A stretch of 64,000 bases of DNA. It comes from Brevundimonas albigilva. Lineage in GTDB: Bacteria; Pseudomonadota; Alphaproteobacteria; Caulobacterales; Caulobacteraceae. The notes below the pieces were generated by a model, which was not told the origin of the DNA, made no database searches, and was given only the letters and a program-made list of their open reading frames with translations. The stretch spans positions 372,001-436,000 of the forward strand of contig NZ_CP097298.1 of assembly GCF_023503965.1 (NCBI RefSeq), in the 5' to 3' direction. Numbering within the stretch: position 1 is the first letter of the stretch; every line of letters starts with the position of its first letter. Positions 37,047-45,327 of the stretch are shown here, one piece after another. The position numbers and the translations under genes are program-made.

Positions 37047-37874
37047 TCAGATGACGAAGTCGTACACCACGTCGGCCAGCGTGTGGTCCATGGTCCGCGC
37101 CGGCTCGGCGGCGGTGGGGCAGCCGACGACGCGCGCCGGCACGCCCGCCACGGTGCAGCCCGACGGCACGGGCTTCAGCAGCACCGAGCCTGACGCCACC
37201 TTGGCGTAGTCGCCGACCTCGATATTGCCCAGCACCTTGGCCCCCGCGCCCAGCAGCACGCCCTTGCCGATCTTGGGATGACGGTCGCCGCGCTCGGCCC
37301 CCGTGCCGCCCAGGGTCACATTGTGCAGCATCGAGACATTGTCGCCGACCACCGCCGTCTCGCCGATGACGATGCCGGTCCCGTGGTCGAGGAACAGCCC
37401 TTTGCCCATGCGCGCGCCTGGGTGGATGTCCAGCTGGAACAGTTCGGAAATGCGGCTCTGGAAGTGGAAGGCCAGGGTCTCGCGCCCCTGGGTCCACAGC
37501 CAGTGCGCCACGCGCCAGCCCTGCAGCGCCTGGAAGCCCTTGAAATACAGGAATGGCTGCAACAGGTTGCGGATCGCCGGATCGCGCTCGGCCACGGCCC
37601 TCAGGTCCGCCTCGGCCGCCGCGACGATGGCCGGATCGGCGGCGTAGGCGCTTAGGCACACCTCGCGCACCGACATGGCCCCCATCTCGCCGTCCGCCAG
37701 CTTGCGCGCGATCTGAAAGCTCAGCGCCCCGGCCAGGTCGTCGTGCGACAGGATCACCGCGTTCATCTGCGATCCTAGCTGCGGCTCCTCGCGCACCGCC
37801 GCCTCGGCCGAGGCGCGCAACTGCCGCCACAGCTCCAGGCCGTCGGCTTCGGGGACAATCTCCAGCTTGGCCAT
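37047..37874 (-). CDS. cysE: Serine O-acetyltransferase
   Basis: CysE, 275 residues, making O-acetylserine from serine and acetyl-CoA for cysteine synthesis. N-terminal helical domain (about 1-140; LELWRQLRASAEAAVREEP) and a C-terminal left-handed beta-helix of hexapeptide repeats with the catalytic LDHGTGIVIGETAVVGDNV and MLHNVTLGGTG. Start at 37874 with AAAGGAG 6 bases upstream; an ATG 21 bases further up is less well placed. The Nudix gene lies just upstream on the same strand, its stop 21 bases away, so the two are probably co-transcribed. Confidence 0.95.
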   Translation of the reverse strand: MAKLEIVPEADGLELWRQLRASAEAAVREEPQLGSQMNAVILSHDDLAGALSFQIARKLADGEMGAMSVREVCLSAYAADPAIVAAAEADLRAVAERDPAIRNLLQPFLYFKGFQALQGWRVAHWLWTQGRETLAFHFQSRISELFQLDIHPGARMGKGLFLDHGTGIVIGETAVVGDNVSMLHNVTLGGTGAERGDRHPKIGKGVLLGAGAKVLGNIEVGDYAKVASGSVLLKPVPSGCTVAGVPARVVGCPTAAEPARTMDHTLADVVYDFVI

Positions 37875-37894
37875 CGCGGGCTCCTTTCCCGGCA

Positions 37895-38521
37895 TCATAG
37901 CCGCCCCAGCAAGGCGCGCGCCAGCGCCGGGGGCAGTTGGCCGGTCATGGCCATATGGTAGGTCTTGTAGGCCGTCGCCACGGTCATGGCGTCCCGCACC
38001 GTCCCCCGGCCGATCTCGTCCAACAGATCGACGAAGGGGACGCGGACCACGGCGATGATCTCGGTCGGGTCCGGGTCGGTCGGCGCCGGGCTCAAGCCCC
38101 AGGCCAGCCAGGTCATGGCGATCTCGTCGGTGATGGAGTTGGACAGCTCCATCGTCAGCGCCGGCCGCCAGTGTTCGGCCCTCAGCCCCGCCTCCTCGGC
38201 CAGTTCGCGCCGCACCCCGTCGAACGGATCCTCGTCCAGCGGCGCCCCGCCCTCGGGCATCTCCCAGGAGTAGTTCGCCAGGGCGAACCGCTGCTGGCCC
38301 ACCAGCACCACCGTGCCGTCGTCGTGGATCGGCAGGACGCCGGTCCCGACGTTCTTCGGCCGCATCACCACATAGTCGGCCGCCGCGCCCGTCGGCGCCG
38401 TCGCCGAATGCCGGGTTAGCCGCAGCCACGGGTTCTGAAACAGCGTCTCCTCGCCGTCGCTGCGCCAGGCCGGCGGCTTCGCCAGCCCCGCCGCCCATTT
38501 CGGTTCGTTCGCGTCCTTCAT
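37895..38521 (-). CDS. Nudix hydrolase
   Basis: A 208-residue Nudix enzyme resembling ADP-ribose pyrophosphatases. The Nudix box is complete: GGAPLDEDPFDGVRRELAEE followed by AGL. Upstream VLPIHDDGTVVLVGQQRFAL and YSWEMPEGG also match the ADP-ribose/GDP-mannose pyrophosphatase subgroup. It hydrolyses a nucleoside diphosphate linked to another moiety; the exact substrate is not deducible. It heads a likely two-gene unit with cysE. Confidence 0.9.
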   Translation of the reverse strand: MKDANEPKWAAGLAKPPAWRSDGEETLFQNPWLRLTRHSATAPTGAAADYVVMRPKNVGTGVLPIHDDGTVVLVGQQRFALANYSWEMPEGGAPLDEDPFDGVRRELAEEAGLRAEHWRPALTMELSNSITDEIAMTWLAWGLSPAPTDPDPTEIIAVVRVPFVDLLDEIGRGTVRDAMTVATAYKTYHMAMTGQLPPALARALLGRL

Positions 38522-38566
38522 CCTGCGGGTATGGCGGACGGCGGAGCGAAAGCCTAGCTAGGCGGC

Positions 38567-39160
38567 ATGGTCGAACTCAATCAGCCCCTGCCCCCGCCCG
38601 TCCCCTCGGCCGAGTTGCGCCGACGCCTGGCCGAGCGCCGCTCGGCCCCCGCCCAGGCCCTCATCGCCCCCGGTCCGTCCGACGCCGAGCTCGAGGAGAT
38701 CCTGACCCTGGGCGCCCGCACGCCGGACCACGGCAAGCTGTTCCCCTGGCGCTTCGTCGTTCTGGGCCCCCAGTCCCGCGCCCGCATCGCCGAGCAGCTG
38801 GCCGTCCTGGCCGAGGCGCGCGACAAGCCGGCCAAGGATCAGGCCGTGCTGGCCAAGCTGACCGCCGCGCCCGTCACCATCCTGGTGATCTCGGCGCCCG
38901 TCCCCAACGCCAAGCCGGTATGGGAGCAGCAGTTGTCGGCCGGCGCCGTCTGCATGAACCTGGAACACGCGGCCGGCGCCTTGGGCTATTCCGCCAGCTG
39001 GATCACCGACTGGTACAGCTACGACCCGCAAGGCGCCGCCCTATTCGGCGTGCAGGAGGGCGAGACCATCGCCGGCTTCATCCACATCGGCGCCCTGTCC
39101 GAGCCGGCCCTTGAACGCCCCCGCCCCGATTTGTCGCTGAAGGTCACGCGTTTGCCGTAA
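38567..39160 (+). CDS. Nitroreductase family protein (YdjA-like)
   Basis: A 197-residue FMN-dependent oxidoreductase of the small nitroreductase family. RRSAPAQALIAPGPSDAELEEI, the flavin-contacting LGARTPDHGKLFPWRFVVL, LSAGAVCMNLEHAAGALGY and IGAL near the C-terminus fit the YdjA subgroup. Physiological substrate unknown. Divergent from the Nudix gene, 45 bases away; a DedA gene follows on the same strand. Confidence 0.9.
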   Translation: MVELNQPLPPPVPSAELRRRLAERRSAPAQALIAPGPSDAELEEILTLGARTPDHGKLFPWRFVVLGPQSRARIAEQLAVLAEARDKPAKDQAVLAKLTAAPVTILVISAPVPNAKPVWEQQLSAGAVCMNLEHAAGALGYSASWITDWYSYDPQGAALFGVQEGETIAGFIHIGALSEPALERPRPDLSLKVTRLP

Positions 39161-39231
39161 GGCGGCGTCATAAGATGGCCCTTGTCGGATTCGCCTCGAC
39201 CGACACCGCCTTCCTCCCCCAAGGCCGCGAC

Positions 39232-39894
39232 ATGGATTCCCTGCTGCAAGCCGCCGGCGACTTCGTCGCCCGCAATCACCTTTGGGCCGGGGTCATCCTG
39301 GGGCTGATCACCTTCCTGGAATCGCTGGCGGTGGTCGGCGCCTTCGTGCCGGCGACAGGGCTGCTGGTCGCGGCCGGCGGCCTGATCGCGGCGGGCGTGC
39401 TGGACCCGGGCAACGTCGTCGTCGGCTGCGTCGTCGGCGCCGTGCTGGGCGACGCCCTGTCCTACTGGGGCGGTCGGCGGTTGGGCGTGCGCTTCCTGCG
39501 CCGGCCGGTGTTCGCCCCGCACCGGCGCCGCATCGCCTGGACCCGCCTTTTTTGCCGACGCTACGGCGTGCTGTCGATCTTCGTCGGCCGCTTCTTCGGC
39601 CCCTTGCGCGCCTTCGTGCCGCTGATGCTGGGGATCGTGCGGATGCGGCAACGCGCCTTCCAGTTCGGCAATGTCGCCTCGGCCGTGGTCTGGGTGCTGG
39701 CCATGCTCGCGCCCGGCTACCTGGCCGCTCAGGGTCTGGCGCGGCTGGAGCTTCTGACCGAGGCGCACGGCCCGACCCTGCTACTGGGCGTCATCGCGGC
39801 CGCCATCCTGGCGGTCGCCATCGTCTATCGACTGGTCAAGACGCGCGTGTCGCGCCGTTCCGTCATTCTGCGCGGCGCCCTCGGCAGCCGTTAG
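39232..39894 (+). CDS. DedA family membrane protein
   Basis: A 220-residue inner-membrane protein of the DedA/SNARE-associated (VTT) superfamily, whose members act in phospholipid carrier flipping and membrane homeostasis. About five hydrophobic segments. The family motifs are FLESLAVVGAFVPATGLL near the N-terminus and the central VGRFFGPLRAFVPLMLG with its conserved glycines and arginine. Start at 39232, preceded by AAGG 7 bases upstream; an in-frame ATG at 39175 would add a poorly conserved stretch. Convergent with the DUF817 gene, overlapping by four bases. Confidence 0.88.
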   Translation: MDSLLQAAGDFVARNHLWAGVILGLITFLESLAVVGAFVPATGLLVAAGGLIAAGVLDPGNVVVGCVVGAVLGDALSYWGGRRLGVRFLRRPVFAPHRRRIAWTRLFCRRYGVLSIFVGRFFGPLRAFVPLMLGIVRMRQRAFQFGNVASAVVWVLAMLAPGYLAAQGLARLELLTEAHGPTLLLGVIAAAILAVAIVYRLVKTRVSRRSVILRGALGSR

Positions 39895-40700
39895 GCGGGC
39901 TCCGGCTCGGGCCGGTGCACGATCGACACCAGCACCACCGAAATGATCATCAGCAGGAACCAGCTGCCCAGCTTGCCCAGCGACACCATCTCCCACCCGG
40001 CCGCCTGTCCCGGATAGGTCCAGGCCCGCGCGAAGGTGCCCAGGTTCTCGGCGAACCATATGAACAGCGCCACCAGGAAATAGCCCAGCAGCAGCGGCAT
40101 CCCCGCCGCCGCCGGTCCGCCGTGAAGTAGAACCACCCCGGCCCGAACAGCAGCGCGGGTCGCCACGAACAGCGCGATCCGCACGTCGGGCAGCCAGTGA
40201 TGGGCGAAGAAGTTGACGTAGATCGCCGCCGCCAGCACCCACGTCGTCCACAGCGGCGGATAACGCCGGACCCGGATGTGGAATATCCGCTGCACCCGCG
40301 CGATATAGCTGCCCACCGCCGCATACATGAAGCCCGAGAACAGCGGCACGGCCCCGATGCGCAGCAAGCTGTCCTCGGGATAGATCCACGACCCGTGCGC
40401 CGTCTTGAACAGCTCCATGATCGTGCCTGCGACGTGGAACAGGAAGATGACCCGCGCCTCCTCCCAGCTCTCCAGCCGAAACGCCAGCATCGCCGCCTGG
40501 ATCAGCACCGCCCCCACGACCAGGAAGTCGTAGCGGCTGATCGGCGCCGTCTCGGGCCACCACAGGAAGGTGCCGACGATCAGGGCCAGCATCAGCCCTC
40601 CGAACAGGCACGCCCACCCCTGCTTCAGCCCGAACCACAGGAACTCATAAGCGTAGCGACGCAGGCGGGACCGGTCGGCCCAGGCCTCGGCCCGCGTCAT
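39891..40700 (-). CDS. DUF817 membrane protein (two compensating frame breaks)
   Basis: A 269-residue integral membrane protein of the DUF817 family (about eight hydrophobic segments; YEFLWFGLKQGWACLFGG, AHGSWIYPEDSL, PLFSGFMYAAVGSYIAR, FIWFAENLGTFARAWTYP). Function unknown. Between about 40095 and 40170 the open frame reads ATRAAVRAGVVLLHGGPAAAG. The neighbouring frame gives the family-like LLFGPGWFYFTADRRRR between the same flanks, so two compensating one-base errors are likely. Start ATG 40700 preferred over an upstream TTG at 40730. Confidence 0.8.
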   Translation of the reverse strand: MTRAEAWADRSRLRRYAYEFLWFGLKQGWACLFGGLMLALIVGTFLWWPETAPISRYDFLVVGAVLIQAAMLAFRLESWEEARVIFLFHVAGTIMELFKTAHGSWIYPEDSLLRIGAVPLFSGFMYAAVGSYIARVQRIFHIRVRRYPPLWTTWVLAAAIYVNFFAHHWLPDVRIALFVATRAAVRAGVVLLHGGPAAAGMPLLLGYFLVALFIWFAENLGTFARAWTYPGQAAGWEMVSLGKLGSWFLLMIISVVLVSIVHRPEPEPA

Positions 40701-40864
40701 CAGACGACGCCCCCAGGTTTCAACAGGCAAGCGGCGGGGGGCGTCATCGCGCTGTCATAAGCGAATGGGGCCGCGCCAGCGAGTCCTGACGGGGCGTGAG
40801 ACCCTGGTCAGATTCGACATCGTCCTGTGGTAGGGTGCCGTGTCGTCCACCTTGATCCTCGAAC

Positions 40865-41671
40865 ATGATCGTCCAACGTCGAGCACGTCCATCGATCGAT
40901 TGCGTCACTGTGGTCCGCGGCTATTCCGAACGCCGAGGAGAGCAAACCGGACCAGGTGTGATCTTCCCCCTGCCCGGTCGCCCGGCCCAGTTCCTCGAGG
41001 TGTATCTGGAGCAGCCCTATCGGGTCAGCGTCGATGGCGGCTCTTTCGCGACCGCGCCGGACGCGGTCTTGGTGGGACCGTCGTCCAGACACACCACCCG
41101 CCTATGGATGCAGGGGCCGGTCTCCACCTTCCATATCGCCTTCCAACCCTCCGGATTTCACCGGCTGTTTGGCCTGAACATGAGCGGCTTGGCGGACCGC
41201 GCGGCGGCGGCGATCGATCTCGATTTGCCCCCGCTCGACGACCTGGTCGCCCTAATCCGCGCTCGCCGCTCGTTCGAAGCCCGCGTTTCTTCCGTCGAGA
41301 CTTGGCTACGCCGTCGCCTCGTCGATGCACGATCCCCGGACGCGATGGATCGGGCTGCGCGACTGCTTCGCCGGGCCCGTGGCGCCCCAGACGTCGGCTG
41401 GGCGGCTGAACGTGCCGGTGTTTCCAATCGCCATTTCCAGCGGCTGTTCGTCGAACGCGTGGGACTGTCTCCCAAGCTCTACTGTCGTTCCGTGCGTTTC
41501 GAGGCGGTGATGGATGCGCGGGACGCCGAGCCCCGATCGAGTTGGACCGAGTTGGCGCATCGGTTCGGATATTTCGACCAAGCTCACCTTCTTCGGGATG
41601 CTCATGCCTTCACGGGCGTCTCAGCCAGTCGCTTTCAGCCACAGTTTCAGGCCTTGTCCGATCCTTCCTAG
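40865..41671 (+). CDS. AraC family transcriptional regulator
   Basis: A 268-residue regulator with an N-terminal effector/dimerisation domain (PLPGRPAQFLEVYLEQPYRV, about 30-120) and a C-terminal double helix-turn-helix of AraC type (about 170-262). The latter shows WAAERAGVSNRHFQRLFVERVG and WTELAHRFGYFDQAHLLRDAH, here quoted in part. The ligand is unknown. The DNA of this gene and the next averages about 60-65% GC, lower than its surroundings, suggesting recent acquisition. It lies 53 bases upstream of the SnoaL-like gene in the same direction and may control it. Confidence 0.85.
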   Translation: MIVQRRARPSIDCVTVVRGYSERRGEQTGPGVIFPLPGRPAQFLEVYLEQPYRVSVDGGSFATAPDAVLVGPSSRHTTRLWMQGPVSTFHIAFQPSGFHRLFGLNMSGLADRAAAAIDLDLPPLDDLVALIRARRSFEARVSSVETWLRRRLVDARSPDAMDRAARLLRRARGAPDVGWAAERAGVSNRHFQRLFVERVGLSPKLYCRSVRFEAVMDARDAEPRSSWTELAHRFGYFDQAHLLRDAHAFTGVSASRFQPQFQALSDPS

Positions 41672-41723
41672 TGCGGGGACCCGGTGTCGCTTCAGACTCC
41701 TCCAGCTTTCAAGGAGCCTCGCC

Positions 41724-42248
41724 ATGAACCGTCGAAACGTGATGACCGCAATCGCAGGAGCGCCGCTCGTGTCCGTACTCGCCGCCCCGGCCTCCACCCT
41801 GTCCGACGACGACGTCGCCGCCGTCCGCGCCGTTCTGCAGGAATACCAGGCAGCCTGGGCCGCCAGCGACGCCGACCGGATGTATCTGTTGTTCACCGAG
41901 GATACCGAGTGGGTGAACATCGTCGGCATGTTTTGGAAAGGCAGGGCCGAAGGCTTGGCCGCTCACCGCGCCTATCTCGGAACGATGTTTCGTGGCGTTC
42001 CCCTGACATTGCAGGAGGTGCAAAGCGTCCGATCGCTTGGAAAGGACGTGATCGTGGCCGTGGTGCGATGGTCCGTCGGCGCCTTCACGACGCCGGGCGG
42101 AGATGCGCTGCCTGCTTCCGAAGATCGTATGACATTGGTTCTTGTGCGGACCCCGGACGGCCTTCGCATCGCCCAAGGCGCCAATGTTCAGATCGACCCC
42201 TTCGCGGCGCGCTTCGATCCGGTGAAGATGCGGTCGAACGCCGGTTAG
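41724..42248 (+). CDS. Secreted SnoaL-like / SgcJ-EcaC family protein
   Basis: A 174-residue protein with an N-terminal signal-like segment (RRNVMTAIAGAPLVSVLAAP) and an NTF2-like fold: VRAVLQEYQAAWAASDADRM, FTEDTEWVNIVGMFWKGRAE and a later DRMTLVLVRTPDGLRIAQGA. Family members include polyketide cyclases, isomerases and proteins of unknown activity. Start at 41724 with AAGGAG 8 bases upstream. Paired with the AraC gene in a lower-GC patch, so probably a small transferred module. No catalytic assignment is possible. Confidence 0.8.
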   Translation: MNRRNVMTAIAGAPLVSVLAAPASTLSDDDVAAVRAVLQEYQAAWAASDADRMYLLFTEDTEWVNIVGMFWKGRAEGLAAHRAYLGTMFRGVPLTLQEVQSVRSLGKDVIVAVVRWSVGAFTTPGGDALPASEDRMTLVLVRTPDGLRIAQGANVQIDPFAARFDPVKMRSNAG

Positions 42249-42282
42249 AGGGCGTTCATCGACCCCGCCGGCCGCCCCGCCT

Positions 42283-42744
42283 TCACCCCCGCCCGCGATA
42301 CGTCGGCACGCCTTGATCCGGCAACCACAGGCCTTCCGGCGCCGGACCAGTCTGCCAGAAGACGTCGATGGGGATGCCGCCGCGCGGGTACCAATAGCCG
42401 CCGATGCGCAGCCATTTCGGCTGCAGCAGGCCGGCCAGGCGCTTGCCGATGGCCACGGTACAGTCCTCGTGGAAGGCGCCGTGGTTGCGAAAAGCCGTCA
42501 GGTACAGCTTCAGGCTCTTGGACTCGACCAGCCAGTCGCCCGGCGCATAGTCGATAACGATGTGGGCGAAGTCCGGCTGGCCCGTCACCGGGCACAGGCT
42601 GGTGAACTCCGGCGCCGTGAACCGCGCCAGATACAGGGTGTCCGCGTGCGGATTGGGCACCCGCTCCAGCACGGCGGTGTCGGGGCTGGTCGGCGCGGCG
42701 GTCTGGGCGCCCAGCTGGCTGAGGCCGGAAACATCTGTGGTCAT
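42283..42744 (-). CDS. queF: NADPH-dependent 7-cyano-7-deazaguanine reductase
   Basis: QueF, 153 residues (unimodular type), reducing preQ0 to preQ1 in queuosine biosynthesis. The thioimide-forming Cys51 and Asp58 lie in [14 protein letters not shown], and the NADPH/substrate motif [21 protein letters not shown] (in part ESKSLKLY) is intact. Start at 42744; an ATG three codons upstream is also possible. It is a single gene on the minus strand, divergent from the radical SAM gene. Confidence 0.94.
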   Translation of the reverse strand: MTTDVSGLSQLGAQTAAPTSPDTAVLERVPNPHADTLYLARFTAPEFTSLCPVTGQPDFAHIVIDYAPGDWLVESKSLKLYLTAFRNHGAFHEDCTVAIGKRLAGLLQPKWLRIGGYWYPRGGIPIDVFWQTGPAPEGLWLPDQGVPTYRGRG

Positions 42745-42944
42745 CCCCGCCATGTAGTCGCTTGCGCCGCCCCTGAAAATCCTCCTGCCTCGGGGAAGCG
42801 GACTACGAAGCAGCGGCGGGCCGTCGCAACCCAGAACTCCAGCGCAAGGCCCGGTGCTCCGCCCGGTCAGGCTCGGCCAAAGCGCGCCGGTGCGCGCAAA
42901 AGAATGTTCTTGCTTTGTTCCAATCCTGTGGCATCTTCCCTGTC

Positions 42945-44035
42945 ATGGAAGCCGCGAAGGGAAGAGGCGCGCGTTCGAATGCGACCGGCCGTTACGAGAG
43001 CGACAGGCGTGAGAGTTTCGACGACGGCTGGACCGGCGACGACGCCGAAGTCCAGCCGCTGCGCACCGTGCTCACGCCCGAGCACGCGCGCACCATCATC
43101 GCCCGGAACGACAGTCCGGACATCGGTTTCGACCGCTCCATCAACCCCTACAAGGGCTGCGAACATGAACATGGCTGCATCTACTGCTACGCCCGTCCAT
43201 CCCATGCCTGGATGGGCCTATCCCCGGGCCTGGATTTCGAGAGCCGGATCTTCTTCAAGCCCGAGGCGGCAGGTCTGCTGGAACAGAGCTTCCTCGCCCC
43301 CGATACCGCTGCAAGCGCATCCACATAGGCGGCAACACCGACCCCTATCAGCCGGTCGAGCGGACGCTGAACTCCACCCGTTCGATCCTGGAGGTGATGC
43401 AGCGGTTCAACCATCCGTTCAGCATCATCACCAAGTCGGTGCTGATCGCGCGTGACGCCGACATCCTGGGGCCGATGGGACGGGAAGGCCTGGCCTCCGC
43501 CTTCGTCTCGATCACCACCCTGGACCGAAAGCTGGCCCGCGCCATGGAACCGCGCGCCTCCACCCCGGCCAAGCGGCTGGAGGCCATCCGCCGGCTGGCC
43601 GACGCGGGTTGCCCCGTCGGCGTGGGCTTCGCCCCCGTCATTCCGGGCCTCAACGACCACGAACTGGAGGCCGTCCTGGAGGCGGCGGCCAAGGCCGGCG
43701 CGACCACCGCCATGTACGTCACCTTGCGCCTGCCGCTGGAGATCAAGGACCTGTTTCGCGAATGGCTGGCCGACGCTCGGCCCGACCGGGCCGCCCGCGT
43801 CATGTCCCTGGTCCGCCAGACGCGCGGCGGACGCGACTACGATCCCGACTGGTCGCAACGCATGAAGGGAACCGGCCCGGTCGCCGAATTGATCGGGACG
43901 CGCTTCAAGGCGGCGATCAAGCGCTACGGCCTGGACGCGCCCCGCAGGCCGCTGGACGAGACCCGATTCCGCGTGCCGCCCGACGCCCGGCCGCAGATGG
44001 ACCTGTTCGACCTGCCCTCCGCGACAGTTGCCTGA
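42945..44035 (+). CDS. PA0069 family radical SAM protein (frameshifted, altered Cys motif)
   Basis: A 363-residue radical SAM enzyme when read through. N-terminal INPYKGCEHEHGCIYCYARP and GLSPGLDFESRIFF are in one frame. RCKRIHIGGNTDPYQPVERT, SIITKSVLIARDADIL and the remainder are in another. The break lies at about 43283-43300 and needs one added base. The cluster motif reads C-x5-C-x2-C because of a GAACAT tandem repeat; family members as I know them have CEHGC (C-x3-C-x2-C). The biochemical role of the family is unknown, although it resembles spore-photoproduct-lyase-like proteins. Confidence 0.85.
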
Positions 44036-44083
44036 CCGGCAATCATCGCGCTAGCCTCGCCGCAAGCAGGAGAGAAGAGGGTC

Positions 44084-44927
44084 ATGCCGAAGCGTTTCCG
44101 GATCGTCGGGCTGGTCCTGGCCGCCGCCCTGCCCTTGTCCGCCTGCCTGACGGCGCAGGTGCCTGGGCGCCTTCTTCTATCCGGACGCCCGCGTCGCCGC
44201 CGAGAAAATCCGACTGGAGCCCGGCGTCGACCTGCCCGCATCGGCCGAGGCCGTGGCCGTGCCCTATCCCGGCGGAACGGTCGGCGTCACCCGCGTGCGC
44301 ACCGGCCGGGCGGACGCGCCGCTGATTTTGTTCTGCGGCGGCAACCTGTTCCGCCGCGCGGTCTATGGCGGAAACGCGGCCCGGAAGCTGACGCTGTTCG
44401 GCGACGTGCTGATGTTCGACTATCCCGGCTATGGCGACACGTCGGGAACCGCCGACTACGCCGGCTTCCACGCGGCGGGAGAGGCGGTCGCAGCGCTGGC
44501 CCGACGCCAGGCCGACGCCGAAGGCCGCCGCGTGATCGCCTGGGGCCATTCGTTGGGCGGGCCCGTCTGCGCGCAGGCGGCGCGGGCGATGAACGCCGAC
44601 GCCCTGGTGCTGGAGGCGACCACGCCCTCGGCGCGGGCGGCGGTGGACGACATGCTGGGTTGGAAACGGGCTTTCGTCCGCGTGCGCCTGGCCCCGGCGC
44701 TTGCGGCCATCGACGTGCCCGCCGCGCTCGACGGCTACCCCGGCAAGGTGGTGGTGCTGGAAGCCGGGCGCGACAAGACCCTGCCGCCCAGCCTCAGCCG
44801 CGCCCTGGCGCGCGGGCTGGAGGCGCGGAGCGTGGCGGTGGAGCGGCTGGTCTTCCCCAACGCCGATCACCACGACATTGGCGACCAGCCCGACTTCCAG
44901 GCCCGGGTCGCGGCCGCCCTGCCCTAG
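44084..44927 (+). CDS. Alpha/beta-hydrolase lipoprotein (frameshifted)
   Basis: A 280-residue exported hydrolase when corrected. Lipoprotein signal ALPLSAC (Cys at about 21), then GAFFYPDARVAAEKIRLEPG in the next frame. The hydrolase core follows: LILFCGGNLFRR as oxyanion region, VLMFDYPGYGDTSG, nucleophile elbow WGHSLGGPV, and late Asp/His candidates in EAGRDKTLPPS and NADHHDIGD. The frames meet at 44162-44163, where one C is extra (GTGCCTGGGC, expected GTGCTGGGC). It resembles the FrsA/BAAT-like periplasmic esterases; substrate unknown. Confidence 0.8.
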
Positions 44928-45322
44928 TCGTCCAGCGCGCCGGGATCGATCGCGTTCGTCACCAGGTCGCGCCAGGTCGGATCGCTGGCGTCCACAAGGT
45001 CCACGTCGTCCATCAGCGCCACCGCCCCGCCGCCGTCAGGCAGGATCAGGCCCAGCACCTCCATCGCCTCGCCTTCGGCGTTCAGGTGGCTCTCGGCCTG
45101 AACCGCCACGGCCGCCTGTTCGCCGTCTTCGTCCCACCAGATCACCGGTTGCGGCAGGTCCATCGCGATCGGGCGCGGATCATCGGTGTCGGCCAGGGCG
45201 AACACCGCACGGCGCGCCTGCACGTCGTCCAGCGTGGCGATCGCGCCCGTGAACGGCGTCAGCCGCGTCCAGTCCTCGGCGTCGAACCCGCCGCTGTCCT
45301 CGTCGAAAGCGTCGCCCTGCAT
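44924..45322 (-). CDS. Acidic protein of unknown function
   Basis: A 132-residue acidic protein: DAFDEDSGGFDAEDWTRLTP at the N-terminus, a central PQPVIWWDEDGEQAAVAVQ, and a Gly/Ala loop then DDVDLVDASDPTWRDLVTNA. No signal peptide or membrane segment. I do not recognise the family. It begins five bases after the stop of the RNA methyltransferase gene on the same strand, so it is probably co-transcribed with it. Its 3' end overlaps the hydrolase by four bases, convergently. Confidence 0.65.
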   Translation of the reverse strand: MQGDAFDEDSGGFDAEDWTRLTPFTGAIATLDDVQARRAVFALADTDDPRPIAMDLPQPVIWWDEDGEQAAVAVQAESHLNAEGEAMEVLGLILPDGGGAVALMDDVDLVDASDPTWRDLVTNAIDPGALDD

Positions 45323-45327
45323 CGTCC

